A DNA stretch of 64,000 nt, taken from contig JAOVFP010000015.1 in NCBI GenBank assembly GCA_025738555.1, positions 620,001-684,000 on the forward strand, read 5' to 3'. This document shows, piece after piece, positions 23,892 through 35,408 of the stretch (the first letter of the stretch is position 1; every line of letters starts with the position of its first letter). This DNA comes from Cyathus striatus. Lineage: Eukaryota > Basidiomycota > Agaricomycetes > Agaricales > Nidulariaceae. The notes below the pieces were generated by a model, which was not told where the DNA came from, did no database searches, and was given only the letters and a program-made list of their open reading frames with translations. Both the position numbers and the translations under genes were made by a program.

Positions 23892-26611
23892 ATGGACCTC
23901 CATACTCGACTGCAAGCTGTTCAACAATGTCTCAAAACCAATGGGTTCACTGTCTCAACTTTTATTCAAGGTGTTCTGGATACTGTATTTCATGAATCAG
24001 AATCCTATCAAACACTACAAAATGATGCAGTAAGCATATGCATGAAGCTGCATAAATCTGCAGATACAGCTTCAATATTTGGCTGGGCATTCTCTCTTGT
24101 GAAAGAATCATTGTGCAATGAACTTGTAGAGCTCTCAAAAAAACACAATGGCCTCCAATATGGTGCAGTACATGCAACAGATGCATACCTAGAGGAAGAA
24201 TTTATGAAGAAAGCATCAGTGACCATTAGGGAGAAGGCACCATATACTTGGGACATTGTCAATGCATTTTTGGATGCAAACCCTCAAAGAAGATGGCTGA
24301 GACCTTCTAAATCAGTAATTGGTCAACAAGAAAATAGTCAAATTGATCCTAATAAAAGTGGGAGCCAAACTGGGGATACTTCTGTAGAAAATCAAGATCA
24401 AAACTTGGCAAGTGATGATAGGAAAACAAAGAGAGCTCGCAATGCTGTAAATCGAAATACAGCTCTTTTATCCATTGTAAGTGAAATATGTTACTATTAT
24501 ATTGTAATACAATACTTAAATGAACATAATACTACCTATTAGAAATCAGTTGTTGCCATAAGTATATTTCTTCAAAGCACAAATGAGAACTGCAATTACT
24601 TACAATCTGTTCTTGGGATATTCCTTCACTCAAATAATGTTCCTGAGCGTGTTGTTGAGACACTGGCTCATGCAGGCCTATCAATTAGCCTAACATCAAT
24701 TCATAATGCCATTAACTCACTTTCCTCAAATGCTAGCATGCAACTACGAGACTCTGTTGGAAAGCTCACAACAGCATTTGCATATGATAATTTTGATGTC
24801 TATTTCAGGAAATCTGAACCAACTGTTGAAAAAGGCTCATCCAATTTTGTCAGTGCAACATCAGCTACAGCTATACCACTATATGGTATTGAACATAAGG
24901 AGCATCTTCGCTGTTCTGATGAGTTATGGAAAAAAAACCCATTAAATCCTTCTCTAAGAGATATACCTATTAAAATTGATCTCAATGACATGCTAAAATT
25001 TCACCAACAAAGTACATCAAATGACCGAGTTCCTGGAGAGAGACTTAGCAAATTCCGTGGAAACTTTGCATGGCATGTACGAGACATACTACTTCATCGT
25101 GCAAAAGGGTTTGAATATCTTGCAGCACAATTAGGCCAGCCAAAACCAATTAATAAAATTCCTCAGCACAAAACAACTCAAATACCTTGTTGAGCAATGA
25201 ATATAAAAGAATCAACAGTAGATGGAAATATTGATGTTGTTGAGAATTTGCTTCGACAGGGTGGAATTGGTGAACCCAGCAGCAAGAAGTTTAACATACA
25301 CAAAGATAAAGATATGACTGGATTCATATTAATATTTCATGGTGATCTCCTGACAAAGGAAAGGTTAGACTCTGTTCGAAAGTCTCGAAGAATAGAGGAA
25401 ACACCTGGGCGGCGATTTCAGTACATTATATTTTTACCTGGACTATTTCATTACAAAATGGCTTGTGCTGATACAATTTGGATAATCTGGGTTCAATCAA
25501 AATCTGTAAGAACAGATGTCAATAGTCTTTTCAATCATGCTGGTATTTTATGCCCAGGAGACTCACTAAAATTTGGAAGCAAACCTGGGTTTCATATGAT
25601 GCATGATGTGATACACCATGATTTATGGGCTTCCATATTGGATTGCTGGAGACTAGAGGCAAAAGCACACAATACATCATGGAACACTCTAGAAAAGTTT
25701 GCAGAATCAAAGCCATCCTGGAGTTTAATTATGGAGATGTCAGAGGCAATTGTTGAAAAATATGTTGCAACAACTCCTTCCATTAGTGAAGCATGAGACA
25801 ATCCAGTAGATAAACATGACAAAGTATTTGAAAATCAGGCTTTGCGAAACAGGGATGAGCTTTTATATGTAGAACTTAGTCATGTAATAAACTCAGGAGA
25901 TATTGGACATGTAGAAGCAACAGTCTTACCATGGGTCTACATGTTCAAAGCCAATGGAAAACATAAATATGCATCACAGATGCTGCAGTTTATGACAAAT
26001 ATGAGAGAAGTCTATTCTCCTGAGTTGCAGTAAGGTGAATTAGCTACTGTTTCAAACTAAAAACTAATTTCACTCACAGGCACATAATACGAATGAATTG
26101 GTTGTGTAATCCAACTGGAAAGGAACATGGCTTCCGAGGTGTTGACTGGTTAGTAGAATGGAATAATCTATACACAAAAGTAAGAACTATCATAGTCATA
26201 AACAATATTAATCAGCTACTTACAAAAGTAAAGGTAATCTTTAGTGGAGGAAGCTCAAATCACACAATTGATCACATCATCAAAGAGTCACCTCTGATTG
26301 AATTTTATCGTCAATGTCATGTATCAGTTGAGAATGGCTTCCACCTAGAGCACAGGACAATTCACCATACTCATCCTGATATGACAAACACAATTTCAAA
26401 GCTCTGTAATCACATGGACAGAAATGAAGTACATATCTTCAAACCAGGAAGAAAAGCTGACATATCTATTCCAGATAAAATAGCAGTAGCTATGGATACA
26501 ATATTACATCGACAAGAAACTGTGTGTGTTGATGAACAGGAAACTATAACTGCTGACAATGAAGATGAGACAGTCCCAGAGGTTGAGGCAGATGACCTAG
26601 TAGAACTGTAG
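23892..26611 (+). pseudogene. DUF6589-like protein, putative transposase, two in-frame TGA
   Basis: Exon 1 23892-24476, exon 2 24543-26029, exon 3 from 26080 to TAG 26609; a further intron near 26180-26235 is possible. The frame is continuous except for TGA at 25191-25193 and 25794-25796. Visible blocks: AYDNFDVYF, a central LPGLFHYKMACADTIW, VIHHDLWASILDCWRLEA, and near the end KESPLIEFYRQCHVSVE and FKPGRKADISIPD. I match these from memory to the fungal domain DUF6589 and cannot check it. No other gene in the element could supply the transposase, which suggests this family is the mobility enzyme. The acidic C-terminus follows an arginine/lysine-rich stretch. With two stops this copy may need a related protein in trans. 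Confidence 0.75.
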
Positions 26612-26718
26612 AAGCTCACTTATAGTATATTACAATGATCAATAATTATATGAGGCTGCACCTGTAAACCTTCAGGGGGATTTAGGATGTGGAGTGCGAT
26701 TATCAATGTATGGTATAC

Positions 26719-26884
26719 AAGCGGCAAGCGAAGCAGAAGGCAATCGAGTGCCCATGGGAAACGGAATCACGTGACCGACCTTACAAGTTTTGCCAGTCGC
26801 TCGTAGCACGTTCAAGTTCAACTTCTTCGGATATAACGGCGTTAGCCGACTTGAACGTGCGGAGAGTGACTGGTTTGGAGTCTG
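26719..26884 (-). repeat. right terminal inverted repeat of the DUF6589 element
   Basis: Reverse complement of 23569-23734 with one difference. Followed directly by the second copy of the 9 bp target duplication. Confidence 0.9.
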
Positions 26885-27168
26885 ACATGCTGCGCGGTAT
26901 CTCCCACATTGATATCAAATCACATGCATATGAGTAACTACGCACGTCTTAACACACGTATTAAGGCATCCACGAGATTGGGCTCTGGAGTGATGTACTG
27001 AACATGCCTAACGTCAAAACCTCAAACCGACCAGTGGCGCTTCCTATTCTGTCGAAGCATGCCCGTGAGCTGGGTATCACTTTGTCACACAGTCAACTAG
27101 CTTGATATAATTAGCGCCTTCAAGGTAGACGACAAGTTGACGACGATCCCGTACCTCGCCTTCCCCAC

Positions 27169-28643
27169 ATGTCCTCACAGACGTTCCCCAAAGCATATGC
27201 ACTGAAGTCGAACACCAATATGACCTCCAATTGTAGTATATACGTTGGGCTCGCTGTCTCTGGTGTCCTTGACATCGAAAAGCTCGAGTCGGCACATCGG
27301 CGCTTGGTTGAGCTTTGGCCGGCTGTAGGAGGCTCTCTCGTCAAGTGTACTACCCCGTACTCCTTTACGTCTGGTTCGAAAGTCGATTTCAAGTCACGTT
27401 CGCTCCGAAAGAAGTTCGAAGATATCTCGATCGTTCGTATCAACGCAACGTTATCCACCCTTCCGACGTATCATCATATCAAATGGACACAGAGCGATCG
27501 TATATTCCATTTCGATACTGTGAACAGGTTTCCACCCCATAAATCATTATTCGCGTTGCGAGTAACAACACTCGATGATGCGACTCTTCTTGGTTTCAGA
27601 TTTGTGCATCATCTGTTCGATGGACAAGCTTGTTACGATGTTATCAAGGCTTACTGCGATATTATTTCCGGGAATCCGATCCCTAAGCTCGTTCCTCCTC
27701 CTGACATTACAACTTGTCTCTCGGAGTACGTGCATGGTAAAGATGACTTGCCATTATCCGTAAGCATGAACCATCCGCATCTCCATCCGAGGGCGAATTT
27801 TAAGCTGGGGATCGTTCGACTTTCGCGATACATCGGTGGGATATTGGTGAAAACCATTCTGGAAAAAGTGGGGCTCTCAGAGAGTGAGGACGGAAGAATG
27901 GTTCACGTTCCAGGAGATTTCGTTTTGCAGTTACGGGAGGAATGCCAGAGAGAGCTCGACGAAGCTACTAAGAGGGGCGATTTGGCGGAGGGATATGGGT
28001 TGGAACTGACCAAGAATGACGTTATCACTGCATGGTTTTTGAAGGTATGGCGTTCCTCGAGTGGTTTAACGTTCTCTAATCTATGGGAAAGGGTGTCTAT
28101 GCAGGCTATCAGCGGTCTGAAACCAAAGCGGTAGACGTCCTGTGCAGCCTCAACTATCGCTCCTTCCTCGACCCTCTACCTGAAGGCGAACTCTATCTTC
28201 ATAACTCATTCTATAACATCAGAACGCATTACCCTTCGGTGAATTACTTGCAAGCGGCGTCCATTGCTCGTATTGCTCTCGATATCCGTTTAACCTGTAT
28301 TAGGAATAAGCAGCCCTCCGTCGTTAAATCTGCGTTGAGATTCTGGGAACAACATGCGAAGAGCTTTGTTAGTCCCAGTCCTCCAGACAGGTCTCTTGGG
28401 ATTTCCTTCGTGCCTATCGTCACCCATTGGACGACCTTCGAGTATAATAAACTTGACTTCTGTGGAGCTCTGAAGGCGGGTTCTGGGAGTGGTAAAGTGG
28501 TGTATACTCAACCGGTTATCGCCAATCCGTTGAATTTGACGATAAAACCTACAATAATCGTACTCAAGGATGGAAAGGGAGGATACTGGATCAGGGCTAC
28601 GTTACTGAGTAAAGGATGGAAGGGGCATGAGGAATTATCTTAA
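27169..28643 (+). CDS. BAHD-like acyltransferase, paralog 4 (intact)
   Basis: Exons 27169-28044 and 28092-28643 (47 nt intron, phase 0), 475 residues. HHLFD at residues 147-151; LDFCGAL replaces LDFSGAL in the C-terminal motif. Start MSSQTFPKAYALKSN aligns with the paralogs. Separated from paralog 3 only by the DUF6589 transposon, so paralogs 2, 3 and 4 were originally adjacent tandem copies. Intact frame ending in TAA. Substrate unknown. Confidence 0.9.
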
Positions 28644-29153
28644 CGTTGGTAGAGCCAGTGCGTAATTTATTTCGAGTGCTATAATAATCGTGATGGACAA
28701 TTTCGTCAACGACGTCTTCGTTACGTCTCGTTTAAGCCCGCAGGTAATGTCCTTCTGAACTGCGTTCACTCAGTCAAGCAGGAAGCTCGAAGTCCGACAC
28801 ACCTCTAAGCTCCGAACGTGAGACTTGTGATCGCCGTAGCCGCTTGTAGCGACGTACCTTAACTCCTCGGGCCACGGACGACCCAGCTATTGGGGAAAAC
28901 ATATATAAGGCGAGGGGATAACAGAACATACGTCTAAACCCACAGAATTAGCTTTATCTCATCCGTTGACTGGACGTTCCATCACTGTCACCCTACTATT
29001 CACCCCCACTGTCGTATTCAACCAATTCCTACTCAACCAATTCCCATTTCGTTTCACATTCTCTACTTCTGCAACTGCAACATTGTCCTTTTTTACAGGC
29101 GCCCAGCAGTGAGACTGCTTCCTTCGCGATAGCCTCCCACCCGCGAATAAACG
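28644..29153. other. intergenic region upstream of the 2OG-oxygenase-fold gene
   Basis: About 510 bases. A TATA-like ATATATAAGG lies at 28901-28910, about 250 bases before the ATG at 29154. Nothing else recognised. Confidence 0.45.
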
Positions 29154-30501
29154 ATGGTCGATCACGAAAAGGAACTCAAATACGCCATCATTGACAAGCC
29201 ACCTTTTTGTGCCGCAGTACACACCATTCCAGTCAAGAACGTACTGACGCGGTTCTTTTACATAGAGAAGGACGGGATGAAGTGAGTAAACCGAGAACGA
29301 TACAGAGTTGTTATCTGATAGTTCGGGCCGCAGTTATGTAGATCTCCTTAATCTATCTAATACTGACGTCTTTCGCCTCGCTACCGCTTGCACCACGAGC
29401 GGGGACGACGAACGAAATGTACTGAAAATGGACAAGAAGAATTTCGCTACCAATTTTGAGTTAAAGCAGGATGACATAGGGCTGGATGTTCTCGGGTTTA
29501 TCGATAACAACTTCCTGGAGGGTCGAGATGTAATTAAATGTACTCGTGCAGAAATTCATGAACTGAATGTGTATGGTGCGTTTCAATATGCTAGATTTCG
29601 CAATCGAGCACTGTTTTTTAATTATGGCGTAGGAAAGGGTTCCTTCATGAAAAAACACAATACAAAGGATAAACGGAAGAGAGAAAACACCTTTGCTTCT
29701 CTCATAATTACGTTCCCCACACCGGAATGCGAAGGTGGAGAGTTTGTCTTCTACGGCAATGATAGATCGTGGACATGGGATTCTGTGAAAGCTCTCAGAC
29801 ATTCGAAGCCAGGATCTGTGGCTTACGTCGCTTTCTACAGTGATGTAGACCTTGCCGTCTCACCCATTACCAAAGGCCATCTCATCACGCTAACATATCA
29901 CGTCTACGTTCAAGAAAGAGATAATACACGTCTCGTAGCTATTCCCCGAGGTGTCATGTCTAACGAGGAAGCATTCAAAACCTCTCTATACAACGCGTTG
30001 AAAGACCCAACATTCCTTCCGGACGGAGGATACTTAGGCTTCGCCTTGCAATGCATGTACCCCATCGAGCAGGAAAATTCTAATCTGAAACATCTTCTGG
30101 AATGTCTGAAAGGAAGCGACGCCATGACCCGACAAGTATGCGAGCAATTTGATCTTCCGGTTCAGCTCAAAGCCGTTTACACGGATATCGAGTATGGGAA
30201 GGATGAACTGCAGAGCGATTTCGCGGTAGATAATGTCATTGATCCATTTTATCTCCGGTATGCTAACGAGGAGAAGTTCTTGGATGAGAAGGGGTGGCGT
30301 GTGTGCCCTGTTAATGGCAATGGCGATGTAATGGGTGAGCAAAGTGGGGCCAATAACAGGCCTGAGGATAACTTTAGAGCTCCCGTTGTTTGGATTACTA
30401 AAAAGAAGGAGTTTTCTATGTTTAAGTCGATGCATCATGCAGAGGGATGGGGGATGAACTATATACCGTCGAAGGGTTTATTTGTCTTATGGCAAAAGTA
30501 G
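29154..30501 (+). CDS. 2OG-Fe(II) oxygenase-fold protein, probably a pseudo-enzyme
   Basis: Exons 29154-29281 and 29334-30501 (52 nt intron, phase 2), 431 residues. The region around residues 120-235 follows a fungal prolyl-4-hydroxylase-like 2OG-Fe(II) oxygenase family: ELNVYG, the FMKKH strand, ASLIITFPTPECEGGEF, WTWDS, and SVAYVAFYSDV...SPITKGHLITLTYHVY. In family members I recall, the FxxxH strand continues HxDTP and the later strand reads SDVEHEV. Here H151 is followed by NTKD, and the position of the distal histidine is L216 (SDVDLAVSP). The iron site therefore looks incomplete. The C-terminal third has no recognisable domain. Start chosen at the first ATG before the intron; frame fully open, so the gene is probably expressed. 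Confidence 0.75.
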
Positions 30502-30806
30502 GCTGCAATGATTCGATGCAAAGGGCGTCCGTAAGTTTTAGTTAAAGATTGAATATGTATTTGCACGATGGCGTTTAATGATATTGTAACTTTCTTCTTC
30601 TATGCTATGAAGGTGGCGTCCGTGGTGGGTACGTACTACGGTGTTCGACAACCGTAATGGTCCATCATTAAGCACCTCTATCCAACCTCTACAACCAACT
30701 ACAAACTTTCCCTTTGCACCCCCCTCATTTGATATACTTACTCCTCTTCAAACCTTGTATGGATGTCTAATGGTATTGAGCGTGTGGAGCAGGCATATTC
30801 GACATA
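30502..30806. other. 3' flank of the oxygenase-fold gene
   Basis: About 305 bases of untranslated and intergenic sequence; nothing recognised. Confidence 0.5.
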
Positions 30807-31564
30807 TGGTGCAGGGCGCTTAATCAGCTCCACTTTTGCACAGCGGCGGAATCGGTTGTCGAAAAAAAAAAAGTTTTGTAGGAAGTAAATTATGATCTAA
30901 AATATGTGTTCACAGTTACTAAACTTCTAAAACTATGCCTGGAATGCCTAAAACTTAAAAGATAGTTGTTTTGCGAGCTTGAGAGTCCAAAAAACCTGGA
31001 TGGAAGTAAATCTAAGTGATGAAATAGATACTTACATTGCCAACTGTGGGCTTATCTGATCACCATTTTTGCATCTTCTTACCAAAATTCCATTGTGGAT
31101 TTGGTCGGTAAAGTGACACACTGATATCCAACTGATACCCAACTGGAAGAAAATCTGATGAAAGCACTTGAATAGGTTCTCTGTTGAACTAATATGGAGG
31201 CTAAATAAGCGCAACTGAAGATGGAATAGTTTTTATACTGACATTAGACATTACTTGTACCTCTCATTTGCCTCTCACCATTGAATTCCCGAGACAATTG
31301 CAGTCACTTGCAGCTACACTTGATGACTAATATTACCAAATTAGGTAGTACATTACCGCATATGGTAATGATTATATAAGGCGGCGGAATTTGGGTCGGA
31401 CAAAAATCATAACTCCGTCAGTTTTGGGAATTTCGAAATTTTATCTGAGCATTTTGTTCCTCTTGCCAAAAGAATCATTTTTGTCAGAGGAATAAGGAAA
31501 AAATGATTTCCCATGGCTTAATTTTGGTTATACAAAAGTGGAGGTGACTAAGTGCCCTGCACCA
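30807..31564. mobile_element. mariner/Tc1-type MITE
   Basis: A 758 bp element with inverted ends starting TGGTGCAGGGC and continuing for about 34 bases with few mismatches (left ..CTCCACTTTTGCA, right ..CTCCACTTTTGTA on the minus strand). It is flanked by TA dinucleotides at 30805-30806 and 31565-31566. No transposase inside, so it is non-autonomous. Confidence 0.75.
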
Positions 31565-32218
31565 TAGAGTCGAGACGTTCAATACCCGATTACGTAATCT
31601 CTAAGATTACGTTGGAGTGAAGCGACGGGTCCGGCATATGCGTTCCGCTCGTGCCTTAATCTGACCGTTGTTTACCATCATCCTGTAGTAATTTATTCAC
31701 TTTATGTTTAATTCTTTTACTCAGTATATATCTGCTATATTGTCTTCAAGTGCAGCTCTGAGATTTCTGCTTAATTCTACGTTCTTGTTGCTGTTACAGT
31801 AAGTTAGTTAAAAAGTTGTAAGGCCTGTCAGTGGCCTACGTATGAAATCACCTATAATACATAAACCACGTCAGTATCTTAATCCCAATACAAATAAAAC
31901 ACATACCAGACCATTGTGCGCGCATGCTGAACAGGGCAGATCGAAGACGGAGAACGATGAAGTCAGAGGTGTATAAAAGTTATTCCACCAAAGTCGACGC
32001 GTTCCGAAACCAACAAGTCACGTGCCGAACCAAACAACCCCGAAAGCAAACATCCCGATTCGGCTCGGACAACACCCACGGAATCGGACTCAGCAATCGA
32101 CAACGGCAGAAAAGCGACAACACTCAACACGCGTTGCCGCACGCATCCCCTCAAGGCTATGTTTTTCTTTATCCTAGTTTACCTTTTAAATTTTATATGA
32201 CTCACATAGATATTTACA

Positions 32219-32226
32219 TATATAAA
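32219..32226 (+). promoter_or_regulatory. TATA box of the probable gypsy LTR
   Basis: TATATAAA about 310 bases before the putative primer-binding site and 540 bases before gag, consistent with an LTR promoter. Confidence 0.45.
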
Positions 32227-32535
32227 CCCCTCTGTAGCTAGCTACATCCCCTAAGTTGAATACAGCAGTTCATATCTATCCTATCCACTCTCCACTGCTC
32301 GACAAGGGTCAAGTAGCTCAAGAAGAGCGCCCTCGGGTCGACACTATTCTCATTATCTCTCAATTATTCGCTCTTGCACATCAATATTAAAACTCGAAGT
32401 CTGATTACCTCAGACTTATCCCATACTTATTCTCAAGACTTATATTCTCGACTTGAAGCCACTAGCGACTGACGGACGCAGTCGCACTTGCCGAAACTCA
32501 AGTTTCCCTTCAACAACACTTCGCATCCCACAACT

Positions 32536-32555
32536 TGGAGCCCACCGCGAGGGGG
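32536..32555 (+). other. putative primer-binding site of the gypsy element
   Basis: Starts with TGG, as expected for pairing with a tRNA 3' CCA end, and lies between the probable LTR end and gag. The priming tRNA was not identified. Confidence 0.45.
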
Positions 32556-32762
32556 CTTCATTCGATTTGAAAATCCAAAATCTCTCGAAGACCGGAAAAT
32601 AAATCACCGGCCCGACCAAAACCAACCAGAGTCCTCTCGCAAGAACTTCATTTATCAATCAACGATCCACAAAACTCCTCATTCGACTCACTATCCGAAG
32701 TCGAAGACCTCCTAGCTTACCCAGACTACACACTCAACGAGTCCAACACATCCTCACCAATC

Positions 32763-34736
32763 ATGTCAGGAATTCTACCAGACAACAGAACGGGACAAAA
32801 CCCAGTCATAAACCCCATTAACCCCAATATCACAGAACCAGCGACATCAGTCCCATTGGATCACGCTCCCCAGTCTACTCCGCCACCAAACGCGCCATTT
32901 CGTACCAATGTCAAATTTGATCCAGACGAGCGCGTAGGAAATCTTCGAAAAGCAGAATGGACCATGGACGAAGACGCTTATCTCGAGCAAAACAACGTCC
33001 AAATGCCACTTCCAAGGGCACGCAGAACGATGCCATCGCCCGGAGAAAAAGCCGCACCATCATTCGACGGCAGTCCAGTAACTCTAGATCGGTTTTTCAG
33101 GCATATTCATAACCTAGCAGTAGCAAGCGGACTTACCGATAGCGAAGAGATCCAGTGGACCTTCGAGTATCTAGACCAGCATGTGGAAGACTTGTGGCGC
33201 GCACGCGCCGAAAATGTCCACAACAACTGGGAAATTTTCAAAGAAGAAATTAGGAAGCTATACCCTGGTTGCGATGGTGAAAAGAAATATACAACTATCG
33301 ATCTCGAGTACTATTGTGCCGCCCAATCGCAAAAGATAATGACGGAATGGTACCAACTGGGCGAATACTATAGAGGATTTTTGACCTTTGCAGAATACCT
33401 CAAAGAAAAGGGGAAAGTCACCGACAGGGAAATAAGTAACTCCTTCATGACTGGCTTCCCTATCGAATTCCGAGCAAGAATCAGAAACGAGTTACACATG
33501 TTAGAACCCAAGCATGAACTAGACGAACCCTGGAAGCTCAAAGAAATATATGAAGCAGCCATGCACCTCCTCCCGCCAAATGACGGCACAACGGGTGGTG
33601 GCGCACAAATGTTCGGACTACCAGTCCAACCGATTCAATACCCCGGATACGAAGGATACTCTCAAATTCCCAACTCATATAGACAACTACCAGCCATAAC
33701 CATGGCGCCTGGACAAAACTACCAACAGCATCCAATCCCAATCCAGCCATATCAACAACAACAGTTCCCGGGGTATGTAATTAACCAAGGAACACAGTCA
33801 GCCCAGATCCAAGGGATGAACCAAATGTATCCAGCACTCCCACATCCGATGTATACTCAAAATAATCAAAGCAATCAGCCTTCCCAGGCGTATAACACGC
33901 AAGGATACAACCCCATGCCTCAAGCATCTACCCAAACAGTACAAAGCCAAGCCCTCGAAATGAATGCACAAAACCCTCAAACATCAGTATCGAAGAAATA
34001 CTATGACGAATCAGCTATTGAGTGACTCATTAACTCAGAATCTCTAGCCCAAAACCTAGCAGTAAAAGTATTCGCGTTAGCCAAAGAAGAGCGAAGCAAT
34101 CGTTCAGAAGGACAACGAACGAACAAGTGCCTTTTCTGCTCTGATCAAGCACACATGATCGCTGCCTGCCCATTTGTAAAAGAATATGAAAAGAAAGGTC
34201 TCTGCAAAATTGGCAAAGGCAACATGGTACTATTGCCAGAAGGAATAAGACTAAACTCAAAAATAGTTGAAGGTTCTAATCTGAAGGAGCGACTAGACAA
34301 CTGGAACCAGATACGTACCACGAACATTGCCAATGCGAAGATAGCTACCTCAGGGCAGGTATCATCCAACATCGTAGAGGCGGATCCAGTTCCAGTAGAT
34401 GACCAATACGCATGGTCATCCACAGAGGTACAGCCAGCCTCTATCGCCAAAATCAGCATTGCGGACGAAGAACCAGCTGAGGAACATCCACTTACGCAGC
34501 AAGACATTGACCATATACCAATTCTCGAAACACTGGCAAATCAAGCGCAACGAGATCTGAAGGAGATACGCCAGAAAATGGATAAGTCTAGAAAAGACAA
34601 CTATCAACCACCGGTGACGCATAGCAAAGCCAAAGAAGAAAAATCTAACCTACCCAAGCCATCCTCTAGCATGCAAAGCTCCCAGCTCCAATACCGCTAT
34701 GCTGTGCCAATCGAGTCTGAAGAAATACTCAAATGA
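32763..34736 (+). pseudogene. Ty3/gypsy Gag with two in-frame TGA
   Basis: Starts at ATG 32763 (MSGILPDN). The capsid-like region (about residues 95-270) is followed by a Gln/Pro/Tyr-rich linker, then a CCHC knuckle CLFCSDQAHMIAAC near 34130-34175, which binds RNA. The frame is interrupted by TGA at 34023-34025, before the knuckle, and TGA at 34734-34736, before the protease. Both lie in the single frame shared with the protease, so gag and pro were originally one open frame. Particle assembly would fail in this copy unless the stops are suppressed. Confidence 0.85.
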
Positions 34737-35408
34737 GTACTTACCAAAGGACTTGAAAGCACTGTTACGCTCACTCAAGAGGAACTATTCGCAGTAGCAC
34801 CAGAACTGCGAAAACAAATTAAAGACATGTGTAGTAGCAAAAGAATTGCCACCACAGAACCAGTATCACAAAACGAGTTATCTATCGCAGACGCAGTGTC
34901 AGTAAATCTGCTAAACACAGCGGCAAATGGAAAAATCGTGGCTAACAAAAAGGAAGACTTACGAGAAGTCAAGGTAACCCTAAACGACGAAGTCGACGTA
35001 ACGGCAGTAGTCGACAACGGGTCCCAGGTAATCACACTCAGAAAAGAAATCTGGGATAAACTCGCTATCCCACTTCAGTCTGACTACATCCTAGAAATGG
35101 AATCGGCCAATGCGTCAAAAAGCAAAATGCTAGGAATGCTATCCAACCTTAAAATATCAATTGGATCTTCAAACTTCTACGTTCAAGTACAAGTGGTACC
35201 GGAAGCATCTTACGATATGCTACTAGGACTCCCATTCTTTACATTAACCCAGGCTAGCATTCACCATTTCATCAATGGAGACGCCCACCTTGTTCTGCAA
35301 GACCCAAACACTCATGAAGTCATAACAGTACCCACCATCACTAGGCATAGGAAACGTCGCACCGGCGTTAATATGGTCAAAACCACCCTAGAAGAGGATT
35401 TTCAGTAG
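34737..35408 (+). pseudogene. Ty3/gypsy aspartic protease
   Basis: Same frame as gag. The retropepsin-like active site is VVDNGSQV at about 35008-35031, followed by the flap/strand region ending LLGLPFF (about 35219-35241). The frame ends at TAG 35406-35408. The next frame (RT) is in the -1 register and is already open at that point, so translation probably passed by a -1 shift at the TTTT just before the stop, or a base has been gained or lost here. Confidence 0.8.

Larger units (their letters stand above)
23569..26884 (+). mobile_element. DUF6589-type DNA transposon with 166 bp TIRs and 9 bp TSD
   Basis: A 3,316 bp element bounded by terminal inverted repeats of 166 bp (23569-23734 and 26719-26884) differing at one position by my reading, beginning CAGACTCCAAACC. 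The flanks carry an exact 9 bp duplication ACATGCTGC at 23560-23568 and 26885-26893. Long TIRs with a 9 bp duplication are typical of Mutator-like (MULE) elements. The only gene inside is a DUF6589-like protein. The near-identical TIRs indicate a recent insertion, between acyltransferases 3 and 4. Confidence 0.9.
31567..32762 (+). other. leader of the Ty3/gypsy element, including a probable 5' LTR
   Basis: Contains a TATA box (TATATAAA, 32219-32226) and, at 32536-32555, TGGAGCCCACCGCGAGGGGG, a plausible tRNA primer-binding site just after ..CCCACAACT. The LTR would thus end near 32531. Its left border is not determined, and I could not find a matching 3' LTR right of the element, so this assignment is tentative. 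No host gene seen. Confidence 0.5.
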
